The notes below the pieces were generated by a model. It saw only the letters and a list, made by a program, of their open reading frames with translations. It was not told where the DNA came from and did no database searches. Below are positions 7,892 through 15,460 of a DNA stretch of 64,000 nt, one piece after another. The DNA is from Lichenicola cladoniae (GTDB lineage: Bacteria > Pseudomonadota > Alphaproteobacteria > Acetobacterales > Acetobacteraceae). The DNA is taken from NCBI RefSeq assembly GCF_013201075.1, contig NZ_CP053708.1:2795501-2859500 (forward strand), read 5' to 3'. Position 1 is the first letter of the stretch; each line of letters starts with the position of its first letter. Made by a program: the position numbers and the translations under genes.

Positions 7892-8859
7892 GAGGCGGCT
7901 CCCGCGCTGTCGGTGTCAGGGGTTTTGGGGGACCAATCGCGCAGGAAGGCCTTCAGCGCCTCGTCGGTCCGGCCGAGCACGACGCGCAAGGTGACATACA
8001 GATTGCCGGCCTCCCGACCACCATGCGCGGCGATACCCCGTCCGCGCAGCCGAAGCGTGCGGCCGGTGTCGGAGTCCGGCGGTACCGTCATTGCCACCGG
8101 TCCGGCCGGGGTCGGAATCTGCACCGAACCGCCCAGCACCGCCTCCTTCAGAGAAACCGGCAACTCCACCCGAATATCGTTGCCGTCGCGGGTGAAGCGC
8201 GGGTCGGGAGTGATCTGGATGCGGATCAGCGCGTCGCCGGCGGTGGCTCCTTCCTGCCCTTCGCCGCCCTTCCCGCGCAGGCGCAACGTCTGGCCGTCCT
8301 CGATACCGGGCGGCACCTTCACGTCGAGCGTCGCACCGGTCGGCAGGGTGATGCGGGTGGTGGCGCCGGTCACCGCGTCGGCGAACGAGACGGTCAGGCT
8401 GTAGCTGTGATCCTCGCCACGCCTCGGACCGCGCGGGGGCTGGGCCCTGCCGCCGCCACGGCCGAACAGGTCGCCGAAGATGTCGCCGAGATCCTCGTCG
8501 CCCCAGTCACCCGGGCCTGCTCCGGATGTCGAGGCACCGGCACCGGGTCCCGCCCGATAGCGTCGGCCTTGCGCGCCCTGTGCCTGCTCGCGGTAGTTGG
8601 GACGCGGTGGCGGTTTTTCCTGCCCGGAGCCGTCGATCTCGCCGCGGTCGTAGCGGGCGCGGGTCTCGGGATCGGACAGCAAGGCGTTGGCGCCGCTGAT
8701 ACGCTTGAAGCGCTCCTCGGCGGCCGGATCGCCCGGATGAAGGTCGGGGTGGCTCTCCTTGGCCAGCCGGCGGTAGGCCTTGCGGATCGCGTCCTTGTCG
8801 GCGTCGCGGCCGATCCCCAGGATCTCGTACGGCCCCTGCTCGGATTTATCGTCGGCCAT
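7888..8859 (-). CDS. cbpA: DnaJ-family co-chaperone CbpA
   Basis: A 323-residue type II J-protein. The N-terminal J domain (about residues 10-75) has YRRLAKESHPDLHPG with the HPD motif that stimulates the DnaK ATPase. A Gly/Arg-rich linker follows (~80-150, with DIFGDLFGRGGGR). Then the DnaJ C-terminal substrate-binding domains, with no zinc finger: DVKVPPGIEDGQTLRLRGKG and the second repeat with MTVPPDSDTGRTLRLRGRGI. Lack of CxxCxGxG repeats separates it from DnaJ proper. GAGGAG lies upstream of the ATG. It is divergent from putA, with 115 bases between the starts, and overlaps cbpM. Confidence 0.93.
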   Translation of the reverse strand: MADDKSEQGPYEILGIGRDADKDAIRKAYRRLAKESHPDLHPGDPAAEERFKRISGANALLSDPETRARYDRGEIDGSGQEKPPPRPNYREQAQGAQGRRYRAGPGAGASTSGAGPGDWGDEDLGDIFGDLFGRGGGRAQPPRGPRRGEDHSYSLTVSFADAVTGATTRITLPTGATLDVKVPPGIEDGQTLRLRGKGGEGQEGATAGDALIRIQITPDPRFTRDGNDIRVELPVSLKEAVLGGSVQIPTPAGPVAMTVPPDSDTGRTLRLRGRGIAAHGGREAGNLYVTLRVVLGRTDEALKAFLRDWSPKTPDTDSAGAAS

Positions 8860-8974
8860 GCCTCTCCTCGATCGCCTGCTTGGTGCAGAATGGTCCCAGG
8901 ATGGGCGGCCGCGACCTCGGGATCAACTCGCGAGGCCAGCGGCTCAGCGCGGCGTTGGACGACAAGGTGGCAAC

Positions 8975-11900
8975 ATGGACATGACTCACGACGGGATCAC
9001 CTCCCCCAGCCACTTCGCGCCGGCCTGGCGCCTGCCGACCGAGGCACGTCGACGCATCACCCTGGCGACGCGCCGCCCGGAGCCGGAATGCGTCGCCGAG
9101 CTGTTGCGCACCGCGCCAGTAACGCCGGACTCGGCTACGGCGATCGCGGTCAGGCTGGTCGAGGCGCTGCGGGCGCGTGGACGTCCCGGACCGGTCGAGG
9201 GCCTGATGCGCGAATACGCGCTGTCGAGCCAGGAAGGCATCGCGCTGATGTGCCTGGCCGAGGCGCTGTTGCGCATTCCGGACAGCGCCACCCGCGACCG
9301 GCTGATCCGCGACAAGATCGCTGGCGGTGACTGGCGCGCGCATGTCGGACGCAGCCCGTCGATGTTCGTCAATGCGGCAACCTGGGGCCTGCTGATCACC
9401 GGCCGGCTGCAGGATGGGCAAGGTTCCGCGCCAAAGACCGCCGGGTTGCAGGCGGCACTGCTGCGCGTGCTCGGCCGTGGCGGCGAGCCGCTGATCCGGG
9501 CGGCGATGGACCGGGCGATGCGTATCCTGGGCGAGCAGTTCGTAGTCGGCGAGACCATCGAAGCGGCGCTGAGTGCGGCACGCAAACGCGAGGCGGCCGG
9601 GTTCCGCTACTCGTTCGACATGCTCGGCGAAGCGGCGATGACCGATGCGGACGCGCGCCGCTATCTGCAGGATTACGAGCACGCGATCCGGGCGATCGGC
9701 GCGCACAACAACAAGCGCGGCCTGTTCGACGGGGCCGGCATCTCGATCAAGCTGTCGGCGCTGCATCCGCGCTACAGCCGGACGCAACAGCCGCGGGTCC
9801 GGGACGAGCTGTTGCCACGTGTTGCCGGACTGGCGAGCCTGGCCCGGCAGCACAATGTCGGGCTCAACATCGATGCAGAGGAAGCCGACCGGCTCGAAGT
9901 CTCGCTCGACCTGCTGGAAAGCCTGTGCGAGCAGGCGGATCTTTCGGGATGGGACGGGATCGGCTTCGTCATCCAGGCCTATGGACGGCGCACGCCGCTG
10001 GTCATCGAGCACCTGATCGAACTCGGCCGCCGGACCGGCCACCGGCTGATGGTCCGGCTGGTGAAAGGCGCCTACTGGGACAGCGAGATCAAGAAGGCGC
10101 AGGAAGCCGGCCTGCCGGACTATCCGGTGTTCACCCGCAAGCTGCACACCGATGTTTCCTACCTCGAGTGCGCACGCCGGTTGCTCGCCGCGCCGGACGC
10201 GGTCTTCCCGCAATTCGCCACGCATAATGCGCAGACGGTGGCGGCCGTGATGGCGATCGCCGGACCGGAGTTCGCTGTCGGGCGCTACGAGTTCCAGTGC
10301 CTGCACGGCATGGGCGAGAGCCTGTACGAGCAGGTGGTCGGCGCGGACCGGCTCGATCGGCCGTGCCGGATCTATGCCCCGGTCGGGACGCACGAGACCC
10401 TGCTCGCCTACCTGGTGCGACGGTTGCTGGAGAACGGCGCCAACAGTTCGTTTGTCAACCGGATTGCCGACCCGGCGGTGCAGGTGGCGGAGCTCGTATC
10501 CGATCCGGTGCTGCAGGCGGCAGCGTCGAACCCGATCGGTGCGCCGCACGCGACCATTCCGCTGCCGCCTGACCTGTTCGGTCCGGAACGCCGGAACTCG
10601 TCCGGGCTCGACTTGGCCTCGGAGGATGTACTGGATGAGCTTTCGCGGCAGATCGCCCGGTCCGGCGTGACCATTCCCTCGGCCGCGCCGCTGCTCGCGT
10701 TCCATGGACCGGCCCATGCCGGACGGGACTGTTTCGACCCGTCCGATCGTCGCCGGCTGATCGGGCACTGCCAGGATACCGATGCATCCGATGTGGGGCG
10801 TGCGGTCGGGGCCGCGGTCTCCGGCGGCGCGTTCTGGGCGACGACGCCGGCAGGCAAGCGTGCGGACTGCCTGGATCGAGCAGCGGAGCGGCTGGATAGT
10901 CTGCTGCCCGAACTGCTCGGACCGATCATGCGGGAAGCGGGAAAATCGGCGGCGAACGCGGTCGGCGAAGTGCGCGAGGCAGTCGATTTCCTGCGTTATT
11001 ACGCGAGCCGGATCCGCGCGACACCCGGCATGGCGGGCGATGCGCTGGGCGCGGTCGTCTGCATCAGCCCGTGGAACTTCCCCCTGTCGATCTTCATCGG
11101 CCAGATCGCGGCATCGCTCGCCGCCGGAAACGCGGTGCTGGCGAAACCCGCCGAGGAAACTCCGCTGATCGCCGCGGTGGCCGTGCGCATCCTGCACGAG
11201 GCGGGCATCCCACGTAGCGCGCTGCAATTCCTGCCCGGCGACGGCAGCATCGGCGCGGCGCTGGTGTCGGACCCGCGGATCGGCGGCGTGCTGTTCACCG
11301 GCTCGACCGATGTGGCGCGCTCGATCGCGCGCGCTCTGGCGCCGCATGCGGATGGCGTGCGCGGGGCGATCCCGCTGATTGCCGAGACCGGCGGGCAGAA
11401 TGCGCTGCTGGTCGATAGCGCGGCGTTGCCGGAACAGGTGGTGACCGATGCAATCGCGTCGGCATTTGATTCCGCGGGACAGCGCTGTTCGGCGCTGCGG
11501 GTTCTGTGCGTGCAGGAGGAGGCCGCGCTGCCGATCCTGGCGATGCTGAAGGGCGCGATGGCCGAGCTGGTCGTCGGCGATCCGCTGGTGCTGTCGACCG
11601 ATGTCGGGCCGGTCATCAGCGAGGCCGCCCGGGAGCGGCTCGAGGCGCATGTCTCGCGGATGCAGGGCCTCGGCTGCCGGGTGACGCGGGCAACCCTGTC
11701 CGACGATTGCGCGAACGGTACGTTCGTGGCCCCGGCGCTGATCGAGATCGACGCGCTCGATCAGATCGGCGGCGAGGTGTTCGGGCCGGTGCTGCACGTG
11801 CTGCGCTTCGGCGAGGACCGGCAGGATGCGATGGTCGACGCGATCAATGCGACCGGCTTCGGTCTGACCTTCGGCGTGCACACCCGGATCGACGAGACCA

Positions 11901-12616
11901 TGTCGCGGCTTACCGCGCGCAGCACCGCCGGCAACATCTACGTCAACCGCAACATGATCGGCGCGGTGGTGGGTAGCCAGCCGTTCGGCGGCACCGGCCT
12001 TTCGGGCACCGGGCCGAAGGCGGGTGGTCCGCTGATGCTGCATCGGTTGCGCCGTGCCTGGCATGCGGAGCCGCTGCTGCCGGGGCACGCCCCGCCGCCG
12101 GCCTTGCGGTTGCTCGAGTGTCTCGATGGGCATCCGGTTGCGGCGGCCTGCGCGGCGCTGGTGCAGCGAAGCCCAGCCGGGTTCAGCCGAGTGCTGCCTG
12201 GTCCGGTCGGCGAGCGCAACGTCTATAGTCTCGGTGCCCGCGGGGCGATCCTGTGCGTAGCCGACGACGAGGCGAGCCTGTTGCTGCAGATCACCGCTTC
12301 CCTGGCGAGCGGCAACCAGGCCGTCGTGCGCATGCCCGAGGCGGCCATGCCGACGCTGGACCGGGTGATGTCGGTATTGCCGCAGCATGTTTTGGACGAA
12401 ACCGAGCGTTCGATCGTTTCGGCAGCACTCGCGACCGCATCGCGTCTGCCAGCACTCGTAGTCGACCTTGGCCGGTTGGAGGGCGCGATCGTTCCGGCGC
12501 ACCGGCTCGACGAGCAGGAGACCGGGATGGCGCTGGAATGGCTGATGCACGAGCGCAGCCTGAGCATCAACACCACGGCGGCGGGTGGAAATGCCAGCCT
12601 GATGGCGATCAGCTAG
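8975..12616 (+). CDS. putA: Bifunctional proline dehydrogenase / P5C dehydrogenase
   Basis: A 1213-residue enzyme that oxidises proline to glutamate. The N-terminal half is the FAD proline dehydrogenase barrel (from FRYSFDMLGEAAMTD to ~residue 480, with LMVRLVKGAYWDSEIK and FATHNAQTV). The second half is a P5C (aldehyde) dehydrogenase: ISPWNFPLSIFIGQ, LFTGSTDVA, catalytic Glu804 in IAETGGQNA and catalytic Cys838 in DSAGQRCSALR. A C-terminal conserved region follows. There is no N-terminal ribbon-helix-helix DNA-binding domain, so it should not repress its own gene as the E. coli protein does. ATG at 8975 with AAGGTGG five bases upstream. No PutP transporter is adjacent. Confidence 0.96.
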   Translation: MDMTHDGITSPSHFAPAWRLPTEARRRITLATRRPEPECVAELLRTAPVTPDSATAIAVRLVEALRARGRPGPVEGLMREYALSSQEGIALMCLAEALLRIPDSATRDRLIRDKIAGGDWRAHVGRSPSMFVNAATWGLLITGRLQDGQGSAPKTAGLQAALLRVLGRGGEPLIRAAMDRAMRILGEQFVVGETIEAALSAARKREAAGFRYSFDMLGEAAMTDADARRYLQDYEHAIRAIGAHNNKRGLFDGAGISIKLSALHPRYSRTQQPRVRDELLPRVAGLASLARQHNVGLNIDAEEADRLEVSLDLLESLCEQADLSGWDGIGFVIQAYGRRTPLVIEHLIELGRRTGHRLMVRLVKGAYWDSEIKKAQEAGLPDYPVFTRKLHTDVSYLECARRLLAAPDAVFPQFATHNAQTVAAVMAIAGPEFAVGRYEFQCLHGMGESLYEQVVGADRLDRPCRIYAPVGTHETLLAYLVRRLLENGANSSFVNRIADPAVQVAELVSDPVLQAAASNPIGAPHATIPLPPDLFGPERRNSSGLDLASEDVLDELSRQIARSGVTIPSAAPLLAFHGPAHAGRDCFDPSDRRRLIGHCQDTDASDVGRAVGAAVSGGAFWATTPAGKRADCLDRAAERLDSLLPELLGPIMREAGKSAANAVGEVREAVDFLRYYASRIRATPGMAGDALGAVVCISPWNFPLSIFIGQIAASLAAGNAVLAKPAEETPLIAAVAVRILHEAGIPRSALQFLPGDGSIGAALVSDPRIGGVLFTGSTDVARSIARALAPHADGVRGAIPLIAETGGQNALLVDSAALPEQVVTDAIASAFDSAGQRCSALRVLCVQEEAALPILAMLKGAMAELVVGDPLVLSTDVGPVISEAARERLEAHVSRMQGLGCRVTRATLSDDCANGTFVAPALIEIDALDQIGGEVFGPVLHVLRFGEDRQDAMVDAINATGFGLTFGVHTRIDETMSRLTARSTAGNIYVNRNMIGAVVGSQPFGGTGLSGTGPKAGGPLMLHRLRRAWHAEPLLPGHAPPPALRLLECLDGHPVAAACAALVQRSPAGFSRVLPGPVGERNVYSLGARGAILCVADDEASLLLQITASLASGNQAVVRMPEAAMPTLDRVMSVLPQHVLDETERSIVSAALATASRLPALVVDLGRLEGAIVPAHRLDEQETGMALEWLMHERSLSINTTAAGGNASLMAIS

Positions 12617-12683
12617 GCGTCGGCTTGGTGCGCCGTCTGCCTCGCTGTAATGATCGGATCGCTATGAAACGGGACCGCACAGA

Positions 12684-12776
12684 ATGAAGCCTTGGATGAA
12701 CGTCGTTCTGCTGATCGGCGGGTTGTTGATCTTTCTCTACCTGATGAGCCTGGTCGGCGACCGGATCCCGACCTGA
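12684..12776 (+). CDS. 30-residue single-span membrane peptide
   Basis: A very short frame: MKPWMNVVLLIGGLLIFLYL continued by a short polar end (about MSLVGDRIPT). The hydrophobic core spans about 18 residues, enough for one membrane helix, with Lys-2 at the start and Asp/Arg after the helix. No strong ribosome site is seen. It follows putA by 67 bases on the same strand. Function unknown; real existence is plausible but not proven. Confidence 0.45.
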   Translation: MKPWMNVVLLIGGLLIFLYLMSLVGDRIPT

Positions 12777-12830
12777 AAAACCGCCGGAGAAAGCCACCAG
12801 GTCGATGAGCCGACGCTGCGCTCCGAGCGG

Positions 12831-13040
12831 TCAATGGTCCGGATCGTCGGGGCGCCTGCCCACATCGGTCTCGAACTCGGTTTCGGAATCGGCGATCACC
12901 GTTCCACCCGTCTCGCGCTCCCGGCGACGACGCAGGATATCGCCGCCAGTCGATACGATCCCGAACGCGACAATCACGCCGAGTATCAGGACCAAGCCGA
13001 TGATCAGGATGTAGTATCGCACTTGCTGGACACCAATCAT
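12831..13040 (-). CDS. Small single-span membrane protein, unknown function
   Basis: A 69-residue protein: short N-region, a hydrophobic span VRYYILIIGLVLILGVIVAF (~residues 7-26), then a very charged cytosolic tail (LRRRRERETGG and many Asp/Glu). The layout (one helix, then Arg-rich and acidic tail) is typical of small inner-membrane proteins. No family was recognised. It lies between the convergent small ORF after putA and the S53 peptidase gene upstream on the same strand, with a hairpin between. Confidence 0.5.
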   Translation of the reverse strand: MIGVQQVRYYILIIGLVLILGVIVAFGIVSTGGDILRRRRERETGGTVIADSETEFETDVGRRPDDPDH

Positions 13041-13056
13041 CGTTGAAACAGGCGTG

Positions 13057-13078
13057 CCCCCCGCAGAAAAGCGGAGGG
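13057..13078 (-). terminator. Hairpin after the S53 peptidase gene
   Basis: CCCCCCGC and GCGGAGGG flank a six-base loop (AGAAAA); seven of eight pairs are Watson-Crick, the other mismatched. It lies 31 bases beyond the peptidase stop codon. A long T-run is absent on the minus strand, so strength is uncertain. Confidence 0.5.
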
Positions 13079-13108
13079 CTGCTGCTGTAGTAGTAACGAG
13101 AACGGATG

Positions 13109-15016
13109 TTACGGGTTGCTGGCGGTCTGCGGGAGGCCCGCCGGGGTGGCGAACGGAGCCGCCACATAGCGATAGACGATCGGGGTGCCGTTCCCGGTCG
13201 TGAAGTTATAGTTCCGAATTTGCGCGTGGTTTGTAACAACGCCGTTATAGCCGGGGATACGGCGATGGAAGGCAGTGGTCGGCAGGCTCGAGTTGTTGCC
13301 GAGCACGTTCTGCAAGGCGCCAAGCCCGTATATGTAGTAATTCAGGTTGCCCATGCGCCCGTACTGCTCGATCAGCATGGCGGTCGCGCCGGCCAGTTCG
13401 GGCGAGGCAACGCTGGTGCCGATCAGGCCATAGAACGCACCCTGGATCGCCACCATCACATATGATCGGTCGGTATTGCCGCTGCCGTTGAGCGGATTGT
13501 CGCCGCCGTTGCAGGGAAGCACGGCGATGCCGCCGGGGCAGCCACCGACCTGCATGCCGATATCAGGCAGCGTCCGGGCGGTGCTCGATCCGGTGTTGGT
13601 CAAAAACTGGTAGAGCGGCTTCTTGAACACGGTGCTGACGCCGCCGCCTGGTCCCCATGCGCCGCCGGACACGTTCGAGCCTTCGCCATAGATATCATAC
13701 GCGATCTCGGGATCGCTGAAGGCATTCTCGCCGACATAGGTGGAATCCAGCGAGCCGGGCGTGTGTTTCGTGACGACGTTGGTGCCGCCCACGGCCGTGA
13801 CGTTCGGATCGGAGGCCGGTGACGACACGCTCGGCACGAACACGCCGGCGGTGCCGCTGTCGACGTAGTTCTCGCTTGGGCATTCGAGGCCGGCTTCGTC
13901 GCCCGAGGAGGCCAGGAACGAGATGCCCTGTGCGTTACCCTGAACATACAGCTCGTGTTCGTAGCGCAGGATCTGGGCGCTCTCGGCGTAGGGCAGTTCA
14001 CACCCGCCGAACGACGACGAGACGATATCGCTCTCGTTGTCGTCGATGATCCTGGTGTAGCCGTCGATGATGCTCTGATCCGACAGGTCGGGGATGTCGT
14101 AGAGAATGACGTGCGAACCCGGTGCGCCGGTCAGCGCCTCCTGCGTGTCGAGCTCGACCTCGTCGAGCGCGTTGCTGTCGGTCGTGGCACCGCCATCGAC
14201 ATACACGCGCTTGAACAGCTTCGGGTTGGAGGCCTGGCCCGAGTTGGCCTTGAAATGCTCGTGGTTGAACATCGCATCGATATCGCTGTCGAACACGTCG
14301 CTCGACATGAGGATCCCGATTGTGGTCCCGGTGCCGTCGAGCCGCTGCGTCTTGCCGTTCTTGCTGATGAACGTTTGGTAGGACGGATACTGGTAGGCCT
14401 GCTTGAGGTCGCCATACCAGTAGCCGCCGGTCGTCGATGTCCGATTCGAGGGCGCACTGAACGGGATCGGCGCCATGTTGGCACGACGCGACTGCGGATG
14501 CATCAGGTTCACCGACGAGGCAAAATCGACCACGAACGCACCGGCCTGCTTTGCCTCGGCGGGCATCGACAATGCGCTGGTCGCGACCAGATGCTGATGG
14601 CCATTGGGAAGCGCGCCGATGGCGAGCGAGGTATGCAAGGCGCTGCCAACGCCGGCGGCGGTGCCGCTGACATGAAGCGAGCGCGTGCCGGCCACGACGG
14701 TAAGCCCGCGTGCCTGGAAGCTTTTGGTCACGCTCGCGACCGTCGCGGCGTCCGGACCGAAGCGTTCGGAGAACTGCTGCGGCGTCAGCCATTGGTGGAA
14801 CATCGGCGACGTGTTGTCGTGCATCTGCCGGATGAGCGTGTTGAGTTCGGCCTTGTTGCGCAACGGCAGCACGACGTTGAATTCGACGGGGCGGCTCGCG
14901 GCCGCTTGGCCGACCAGGGACAGGGTGGCGGCACTCGCCGTCGCGAGGCTGGCCAGCCCCGTGGCAAGTGCCGCGCCGAGGGAAATGGAGAAGGTGACGG
15001 AACCGGATTGTCTCAT
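13109..15016 (-). CDS. Secreted S53 (sedolisin/kumamolisin-like) serine-carboxyl peptidase
   Basis: A 635-residue secreted endopeptidase with pro-domain, active at acid pH in characterised relatives. Residues 1-30 form a Sec signal (ISLGAALATGLASLATASA). Residues ~40-175 are the pro-kumamolisin activation domain (HNTSPMFHQWLT-like segment and FGPDAATVASVTKSFQARGL). The catalytic domain contains Glu286-x-x-x-Asp290 in LDEVELD, the oxyanion Asp373 in SSGDEAG, and Ser535 in IGTSVASPELAG: the complete S53 triad plus oxyanion aspartate. The start ATG at 15016 has AGAGGGGCTGCCTT upstream. Export to periplasm or medium is inferred from the signal. The presence of such an enzyme fits an acid habitat. 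Confidence 0.93.
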   Translation of the reverse strand: MRQSGSVTFSISLGAALATGLASLATASAATLSLVGQAAASRPVEFNVVLPLRNKAELNTLIRQMHDNTSPMFHQWLTPQQFSERFGPDAATVASVTKSFQARGLTVVAGTRSLHVSGTAAGVGSALHTSLAIGALPNGHQHLVATSALSMPAEAKQAGAFVVDFASSVNLMHPQSRRANMAPIPFSAPSNRTSTTGGYWYGDLKQAYQYPSYQTFISKNGKTQRLDGTGTTIGILMSSDVFDSDIDAMFNHEHFKANSGQASNPKLFKRVYVDGGATTDSNALDEVELDTQEALTGAPGSHVILYDIPDLSDQSIIDGYTRIIDDNESDIVSSSFGGCELPYAESAQILRYEHELYVQGNAQGISFLASSGDEAGLECPSENYVDSGTAGVFVPSVSSPASDPNVTAVGGTNVVTKHTPGSLDSTYVGENAFSDPEIAYDIYGEGSNVSGGAWGPGGGVSTVFKKPLYQFLTNTGSSTARTLPDIGMQVGGCPGGIAVLPCNGGDNPLNGSGNTDRSYVMVAIQGAFYGLIGTSVASPELAGATAMLIEQYGRMGNLNYYIYGLGALQNVLGNNSSLPTTAFHRRIPGYNGVVTNHAQIRNYNFTTGNGTPIVYRYVAAPFATPAGLPQTASNP

Positions 15017-15144
15017 AAGGCAGCCCCTCTGTTACAACATATTGCAACGACCCTGACAGCCGAAACCGGGGTGTGCAAGCACGATAAGGCGCGCGTCCAG
15101 CTGCGAGTCTTGACGACGTGCCGGCAACACGCCAGGTGAATCGT

Positions 15145-15270
15145 ATGAAGCGCATGATCCTGTTCTGGCTGTGCCTTGCTTGCACGAGTACCGCGCTCAT
15201 CGGCTGCGCGGCGACTCCGCAGCAGCGCGGGCCTTTTCATGAATATCTTCACGATCACGCGCTCGAATAA
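15145..15270 (+). CDS. Small lipoprotein, 41 residues
   Basis: MKRMILFWLCLACTSTALIG followed by Cys21: a basic start, a hydrophobic core and a lipobox (Leu-Ile-Gly-Cys), then AATPQQRGPFHEYLHDHALE. AGGTGA lies five bases before the ATG, a good ribosome site. After lipidation about 21 residues would remain, with three His. No homologue is recognised. Such entericidin-sized lipoproteins are common but often missed by gene callers. It lies divergent from the S53 peptidase gene. Confidence 0.62.
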   Translation: MKRMILFWLCLACTSTALIGCAATPQQRGPFHEYLHDHALE

Positions 15271-15460
15271 GTGGCAGTCACCTTTTGGTTACGCGTTGAT
15301 GGCATCCTGCTGACAGGTTCACTCTGAAGCTCTCCTGTCGGCGAGTGTGTACGGGATCAATCGACGTGGACGCGCTGAACATGCCCGGCCTGCACCGCCT
15401 TTTGGCAGCACGAAGCCGAATACCGTTTCCGGAACGGCGGTGCCGCCCTATCTCCAGCTG

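Noticed and set aside
8846-12550. A 1234-codon open frame on the minus strand across putA
   Set aside because: It is antisense to a clear PutA enzyme; the translation is low-complexity Arg/Gln/His-rich with no domain, as expected from GC-rich DNA.
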